Shown one piece after another: positions 58,134 to 64,000 of a stretch of DNA of 64,000 nt. The stretch lies in assembly GCA_037176845.1 (NCBI GenBank), contig JAYKXP010000159.1, positions 1-64,000 on the forward strand. The letters are read 5' to 3'. The notes under the pieces are model-generated. The model was given only the letters and a program-made list of their open reading frames with translations. It ran no database searches and was not told the origin of the DNA. Every line of letters starts with the position of its first letter. The stretch's first letter is position 1. The position numbers and the translations under genes are program-made. This DNA is from Paramarasmius palmivorus. Its lineage: Eukaryota > Basidiomycota > Agaricomycetes > Agaricales > Marasmiaceae.

Positions 58134-60402
58134 TCATTTCATGTGTTGGTTCAGAAATTTGACGATCCTACTCAACATGTCCTCGACGTTGTTCGCGTAT
58201 TTGAAGAAGTGCCCTTCACCCGGATACGTGACTAGCACAGGTTTTGTGGTAGTGTTTGCTACACGCTCAATACCACGATAGAACCCGATAGCTTGCGCAA
58301 TCGGAATCCTCTCGTCTGCTTCTCCATGAACAAGTAGGACGGGGGCCGTCACGTTGCACGCGTCTTTGATAGCGCTGGCGCGGAAGTAGTCATTGCAGTT
58401 CCCTGGTGCCCAGGGATATGCGTTGCTCAGGAAAGCCTGGGAAATACTAAATAAGTGCAAGTTGCAATAGAGGAGTACTCGTGCTCTTCGTACCTGTGCA
58501 TCAGGAATGTCCGATGAAGCGGACAAGGATCCTGCGTCTGTCACGCCAGCGCCTATTACGACTGCTTTGAATGTATACTTCGGGTTGGGTCGTGAACAGC
58601 CAAAGGCTGACATGAAACCACCTTGACTATATCCAGCAATCGCTAAGTTGTTTGGGTCGACAACGCCTCTTTGAATGCAGATACCGATCATAGATTCCAC
58701 ATCATCCCAGTCCAGGTTTCCGCATGGAACACCCTGGTCGGAGAACAATTCACCGCGACTAGAACCTGCCAAACAAGATGAGATACAAGAAAATATAGTG
58801 TAATTGGTTCACTAACTGCCGCGATAGTTGGGTGACAACACCAAGTAACCTTCTGATGCGAGCAAGATTTTCCAGTACAGGGCATCTACATGCCTAGCGC
58901 ATGAGAAATAGTTGAGTGCAATGAACGTGAAAACATACCAAACGTAACTTCAGGTACATCTCGTCTAAACAGTCATGAAAAAGGACTTTTGCAAGGTACA
59001 AAGTGCACTCACATCTCAGGTCCCCCATGCGGAACTACGACCGCCGGTAGCGATATCAAATCGCTCTCGGCCATACCTCTTGGGTAGTGTATCATTCCCT
59101 CGAGTTGAGTACCGTCTGATCCTATCCATGAAAGGACTTTCCCGACGGGTATGTCCGTTGGACGAACCCAACTATAATGGGACGATAGCTTGATCTCTCG
59201 CAACCGCCTACCGGTCCCGTCCAAAGTAATGGACCAGATGTTGGGTGGCTCGCCCGTGACGATGGAACTACGCACTATGATGAGAACGTAGGTGCCATCT
59301 GGACAAAGCTTCATGTCCCATAAGTTCTCGAGGATGGCTTCCTTCTCGGTCTCGGTCTCATATGCCGTGAAGATGCAGGAGGATGAGTTAAAGACATCGA
59401 TGCTGGTGTTAACCCCTCGACCAACGGAGACGGCGTATTGGGAGGTTGCAGGTGCCAAGTCCTTGATTGAGAAAGCCTCGTCTTCGTCTCCATATCCCAC
59501 ATGAGCCGCTTCCTCACCGACAGGACGTGTCCACAAAGCTCCTGTTAATAGCAACTTTTCAGGAGTACGAGCCTGGATGAGAAAGAGCTGGCGATCCAAT
59601 TTGCAGATAGCACTGCCAGGTACCCGATGGTAACGGTTTGTGAAAGTGATACAGCCGGTAGTAATGGATATCATATGTTCGGTCATTGGGCTATACTGGC
59701 TTTCCATATCAGTGTTCTGGCAAACGCGGTAAATGATTGCTGAGGAATCCGGGGTCCAAATGAAGCTTCCGACATGCATGGCAGAGTGTGCGACGAGCTG
59801 CCGTATGCTGCAGACAACAAATAATTCAGTGAATGATTTGGGAAAGAATAAGACGCGACATACGTCCGATTGTTGTCTTCTAGCTTCACGAGACCTAGCA
59901 TTCCTGGGTTCTCCATCTTTCTCCATACTTTCGGTTTATTGGGATCAGGTTCTTGATTACTTCTGTAAACAAACGCAATGGTGCTTCCATCGGGAGAAAT
60001 AGAAAAGGAGGTAACGGTGTAAAGTCCATCGAATTCGAATACTCGTTGTGGCTTCGATCCCTCTCCGAGATGTACTTTGAAGACGTTGGTAGTTCCGTTG
60101 CGGGCGGAAAGAAAATAGATTTCGTGGGATGACAAGGGACTGAAAGCCGGGGAATAGTCATATGTGGATCCATCCGTGAGCTTCCTAGCACTTGCCGGTT
60201 CTGAGGTATCTGCGATCCAAATTGAAGACGAGACGAGGTGATTTATCTTGGAATATCTAGGACCACATGCGTAGACAACTCTAGAACCGTCCAAAGAGAG
60301 GCTGATAGTGGCAATTTTCTCTGCATCTGCGATGTCCCGCGCAGTGACCATTATCTCCAGCAAAAGGTCAGTGAACAAGGACAAGAGCCAAGTGTTCTGC
60401 AA
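58134..60402 (-). CDS. Prolyl-oligopeptidase family (S9) serine peptidase
   Basis: Secreted or cytosolic peptidase of the S9 family (dipeptidyl-peptidase V / acylaminoacyl-peptidase style). A beta-propeller N-terminal half (SLSLDGSRVVYACGPRYSK, FSISPDGSTIAFVYRS) precedes the alpha/beta-hydrolase half: LPAVVVPHGGPEMRD, LSPNYRGSS, nucleophile GYSQGGFMSAFG, catalytic Asp in LVHGEADERIPIA and catalytic His in YPGEGHFFKYA. All three triad residues are present. Five or so introns. The first ATG is at 60402; an internal ATG at 60351 (MVTARDIADAEKIATISLS) is the more usual family start. The first few codons after 60402 are hydrophobic (WLLSLFTDLLL), so a signal peptide is possible. It is divergent from the F-box gene. 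Confidence 0.9.
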
Positions 60403-60593
60403 CGCACTGATTCAGAAACTGCGAGTTCGTCCCATACCCGGTCCCGTCTGCTCTCCCATGAAAGACATCTCCGACTCACGCTCTCCAGCAACCATAAGGC
60501 CCTATGTAACAGTCTGGGAAAGGCAAATCGTCAATCACAACCCAAGAATAACCATGGAATCATGGAAGTCTCCGCCGAAATTCCGGATCAGTG

Positions 60594-62802
60594 ATGAGTT
60601 TAGAGGTGAATGTCAACGTCAACGTTGAAGGTAAGTTACTAAGAATACTTTTTACTCTTCCCCCGATGAACATAATGAACGTCGAGCTCGAAGAGTTGGA
60701 AGACTTCAGGTTGGTGTACAATTCTTTCGTGCAGCATGAATATACGACTTATCGGTGTTTCCAGAATTGCTCCAGAATTGCTCGTTTCCACGGACATAGT
60801 CTCAATTCTTCGTTCAGGTCGTGCGCTCTCGGTCAACGACACCGTCCATGTCAAAGAACTTTACTTGAAGGCTGAACGTGAGCTGTTGGAGCACCTCAGA
60901 TCTCTTCAGAGACTCGCAAACAGAATTGGATTTCTCAGGAAACAGCAGGAGGTGTATGACTCCCTGCTCTTGTCCCGGATACGAAATCTGCCTCCCGAGA
61001 TACTCGGCCTCGTGTTCACATACGCAGTATCGCCCTCAGACAACCATTTCGATACCGTCACCACTAGCAGGTCCCGTGTCGTGGAACTGGGACTGGTCTG
61101 TACTCACTGGCGGTCGATTACACTGCGGACACCTCAGTTGTGGGGCTGTCTTTCTATTGAACTGGATAGTGCAGAAATCCTCGATGACGCTTTGACACCT
61201 TCCATCGAGTTGCATCTTTCACGTTCGAAAGCGGCTCCATTGCACCTCGACCTGAGTGCGAGGCGTCATCAGGATCGCTTATCGTACAGTCCAGTACTTC
61301 AGTTATTGGTCGAACAAATCTCCAGATGGGGTGTTGTCAGATTCCATGCTGCAGGGTCCCTATCGCGCGAGTGCTGGGAATCATTACAGGCATCCCCTTC
61401 GATGCCTTGTCTTCGTGACCTGGAGCTCATAGGGTCTGGAGTCACTTCCAGCAAAACAAGTGACTTGACACCGTGGTTCTTCAGGAACGCGGAGAAACTA
61501 GACACCCTCAAGTTATCCTACTGTCATTTGGGCGAGGGTGATAAGGACCTGTTCCCGTGGAAACGACTCCGGCGCTTGGACATGCATGTTTCCTCTGCAT
61601 CATCCGCCTCTGGCGGCGGTAACATTGCTCTCAAGGTGCTGGAGTGGTGTTGTAACCTCACTCGAGCGACCTTTATACTCCCTGGTTCTCCTGTGGGCAA
61701 TTACACTTCTTTCCATCCCTCTAGCCTTCAACAAATGCCCGCTTCCCCATCGTCATCCGTTAATCCTCAGAAACCCCAGCCGTTCTCTCGGCCCGAACTG
61801 AATGCATTGACCATTCAGACTCAGGCTCGCCAGCTGTCTGTCAACGATAATAGATGCGGACTAGAAGGCGTCTCCGACATTTGCAGAAGCATCACATGTC
61901 CAAATCTTACCGCAATCACCGTAGTTTCGAATGTTACTCGAAAAGTGTGGAATGACGACTACGAATGTACAGACGAAGATCACGCGGACTCGAGCGGTTT
62001 CTGCGACTGTTCCATTCGGTTTGCAGAGAAGAGTCCTGCCAAGAGGAGACGTTGGGAAAGAAGGCAGGCTCTGTGGCCACAACGTGACATACTTGATTTT
62101 GTCAACCGGTCAAAGTGTCGGTTGACTACATTGCGTCTGAAAGGTGTCTGGATATCAGATAGGGAACTTTTGGGGCTTTTAAGGGAAATCGGGGAGAGTA
62201 TAGCGGAACTGGTGATTCACGAGGTAGTCGGAAACAATAGTTTTGCAGAGCGGAAGATCATCACGCCTAGATTTTTGGAACGATTAACGCTTATTCATGT
62301 TGAACAAGCTCGAAACGAGGCACTGGAGGAAGCAATGAAGGAGAGGGAGCAGAATTTCAGGCCATGGGTACTTGATGAAAATTTCAGGGTTCGGACGCCA
62401 ACGCCACCACCACCCGTTGAAATAGATTTGGACAGCATACCTCCTCCAGTTGTCCTTCTTCCCCACCTCCGTCGCCTCGAGCTCAAGCTTCCTAACTCCC
62501 GCAGTCACACGGATACTCCGGATCTACAACGGATGGTACAATCAAGATGGTGGATCGAGGCGCCGTTATACTTTGATCCATCCGAAGTCGATAGGCTCGA
62601 GTCTATCGTGTTTATTCTTCCCGAACGCGATTACGCATTTGCAATGCATTCCGTTTGGAGGTCGATGAAGGCGGAGGGTCTCGCCATCAAGATACGTACA
62701 GACCAAGACGTATTGCTTGGGAATGGTGGACAGGAGGAGGAATGGGACACACGGGCAGCACTCAGAAAGGAAATGGACAGGGAAGTCAGGGGATGGTGGT
62801 GA
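60594..62802 (+). CDS. F-box-like domain protein
   Basis: Large single main exon (in frame from 60736, MNIRLIGVSRIAPELLV) with the standard Agaricomycete F-box N terminus: a coiled region (LYLKAERELLEHLRSLQRL) then RIRNLPPEILGLVFTYAV, the F-box. A leucine-rich C-terminal region follows (LRDLELIGSGVTS, WKRLRRLDMHVSS, LRRLELKLPN), ending REVRGWW. An upstream ATG at 60594 begins a short exon that would splice (GTAAGTTACT..CTTCAG) in frame to the main exon, so I begin the feature there; the start is uncertain by about 30-40 residues. Such proteins link targets to SCF ubiquitin ligases through SKP1. The target is unknown. Confidence 0.75.
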
Positions 62803-62965
62803 CAACGATAATGGACTCTTTAGGAGTGCATATGTATTTACTTACACTATAACTCAAGTACAACGAGACAATTAATACCCAAAAACCTACATGTGTGGCA
62901 ACAGAATCATAAATCGCCTAATATTCATATACAATATCGAACCTCAACATCAAACTCATAGTCCG

Positions 62966-64000
62966 CTACCTTGTCGTCCCCGACAGACCCCCTGACCTGA
63001 AACCGAGCCCAAGAATAGAGCTGGGAGTCTGAGCAACCAACCCTTCCGATACTTCCTTATTCCTTGAAGCAACCATCATCGCAGGCCCCAGGTCGAGTGG
63101 TTCAGCCATATTGCTCGAACCAGCAGCACGGAATGCGGGACTGGTGACAAACGCAACACTGCTCCCTGGCGTAGGCAGTACCGTAGGAGACGAAACACCC
63201 TTCGTCTTCCGAAAGTGGACTAGAACAGAAGCAGCAGACTCTTCTTCTGGTGTAGTGACGGTGCTGCTTCGTGATCGCATCCCGGACTGCCGTGGTTCCG
63301 CGGTCGGACCTAAAGTGAGCACAGGTGGCATTTGGATCACATTGGGTGGATTGGTGGGTGTGAAGTGAGTTGATGAAGGTGGTGAGGGTAAATACGATCC
63401 GCCGGCAATTGGAGTGATGTTAGGACTGCGTGTGAAGGTGAGTGCTGGAGAAGCGGTGATGGAGGCGCTTAAATTCGGTGACGGTGCTTGGCTTCTAGTA
63501 TCAATGTCGGGAAGCCAGGCCGAAATTGAAGGGAGAAGAGGTCGGCTTGAGGTGCTGTCCTTCATGATATCTGGTGAAGGCGTTTCATGGAGCTTTCGAC
63601 GCTGACGATTGGTGATTTCAGGTTCACCGACGACATCGACAATATCGGATATAGCCCGCTTCCTCTTGGTAGTGGCAACAGTGGTAGCCGTGGTATCAGA
63701 GGCCTGCCGGGTCGGAGGATGCGACTTCGAGACAAGCGTATCCTGGAGGTCGGAGCATGGCTCAGACTCCACTGCATCCACCGCAAGCCGGCTCTCCAAC
63801 TCCTTCACCTTGTCAATCAAGTGTTCCATGTACGAGACAGTCCGGATGAGTATCTCGAGCTTGAATTCTCGCTCCTTCTCCTCCTTTTTCCCCGACTTCT
63901 TGTTCGTCTTCTTCTCCTGATACTCTCCGTCGTCGTCATTCTCAGAGTCTGAATCATCTTTCTTCTGAGAAGACGACGCTCCCGAACCGAAATCGGACGG
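62966..64000 (-). CDS. Helix-loop-helix-like regulator (partial, runs off the right edge)
   Basis: Open frame from the window edge to the stop at 62966, so the N terminus and any basic region lie outside. The first residues are acidic/lysine-rich (KKDDSDSENDDDGEYQEKK), then KREFKLEILIRTVSYMEHLI-type helix followed by DKVKELESRLA. This resembles the second helix and leucine extension of a bHLH protein. The rest is Ser/Pro/Thr-rich with KRKRAISDIVDVVGEPEI and PSISAWLPDID, ending SGGLSGTTR. No intron is needed. A transcriptional role is inferred from the HLH-like helix. Family is uncertain because the diagnostic basic part is missing. Confidence 0.55.
   Translation of the reverse strand, partial: PSDFGSGASSSQKKDDSDSENDDDGEYQEKKTNKKSGKKEEKEREFKLEILIRTVSYMEHLIDKVKELESRLAVDAVESEPCSDLQDTLVSKSHPPTRQASDTTATTVATTKRKRAISDIVDVVGEPEITNRQRRKLHETPSPDIMKDSTSSRPLLPSISAWLPDIDTRSQAPSPNLSASITASPALTFTRSPNITPIAGGSYLPSPPSSTHFTPTNPPNVIQMPPVLTLGPTAEPRQSGMRSRSSTVTTPEEESAASVLVHFRKTKGVSSPTVLPTPGSSVAFVTSPAFRAAGSSNMAEPLDLGPAMMVASRNKEVSEGLVAQTPSSILGLGFRSGGLSGTTR

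Overview
The window is nuclear DNA of a filamentous basidiomycete, most likely an Agaricomycete. Genes are split by many introns of about 45-60 nt with GT..AG ends. The window carries KDZ-type transposase, DUF6589 and RecQ-helicase relics, a CYP512-like P450 and an Agaricomycete-type sesquiterpene synthase. No bacterial or organellar signal was seen. All splice structures below were read by eye. Outer gene limits are more reliable than individual intron borders.

Layout. (1) 0-16.5 kb is accessory, transposon-influenced DNA. It holds two unknown minus-strand genes, four small genes sharing a lysine/arginine-rich helix, a tRNA-like Pol III sequence, and a divergent pair made of a zinc-knuckle/coiled-coil gene (minus) and an apparently intact KDZ-type transposase with a SWIM zinc finger (plus). 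A MYND zinc-finger gene follows. From about 14.0 to 16.4 kb there is a gene-free array of about two dozen GTAT-N4-ATAC palindromes spaced about 35-46 bp apart. (2) 17.0-25.7 kb is a compact terpenoid biosynthetic cluster: P450, sesquiterpene synthase, Gfo/Idh/MocA-type (Gal80-like) oxidoreductase and a second P450. (3) 26-43.5 kb is conserved housekeeping DNA: DBR1 lariat debranching enzyme, cohesin SCC3/STAG, cyclophilin-40, an OCRL-like inositol 5-phosphatase with RhoGAP domain, an HABP4/Stm1-like RNA-binding protein and a ferroportin-like iron exporter. (4) 43.8-47.4 kb is a graveyard of transposon-like relics (DUF6589 and RecQ helicase pseudogenes). (5) 47.5-64 kb has an NmrA-like reductase, an ABCA transporter whose second ATPase domain is interrupted by about 0.54 kb of foreign-looking DNA, an eight-helix membrane protein with an internal duplication, a prolyl-oligopeptidase-family (S9) peptidase, an F-box protein and the 3' part of a helix-loop-helix-like regulator running off the right edge.

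How the parts fit. The terpenoid genes form one inferred pathway: the synthase cyclises farnesyl diphosphate and the P450s and oxidoreductase decorate the hydrocarbon. The most unusual structure is the phased palindrome array between the KDZ/MYND genes and that cluster. It could be a transposase-binding subterminal region or a regulatory/architectural element, and the sequence alone does not decide between these.
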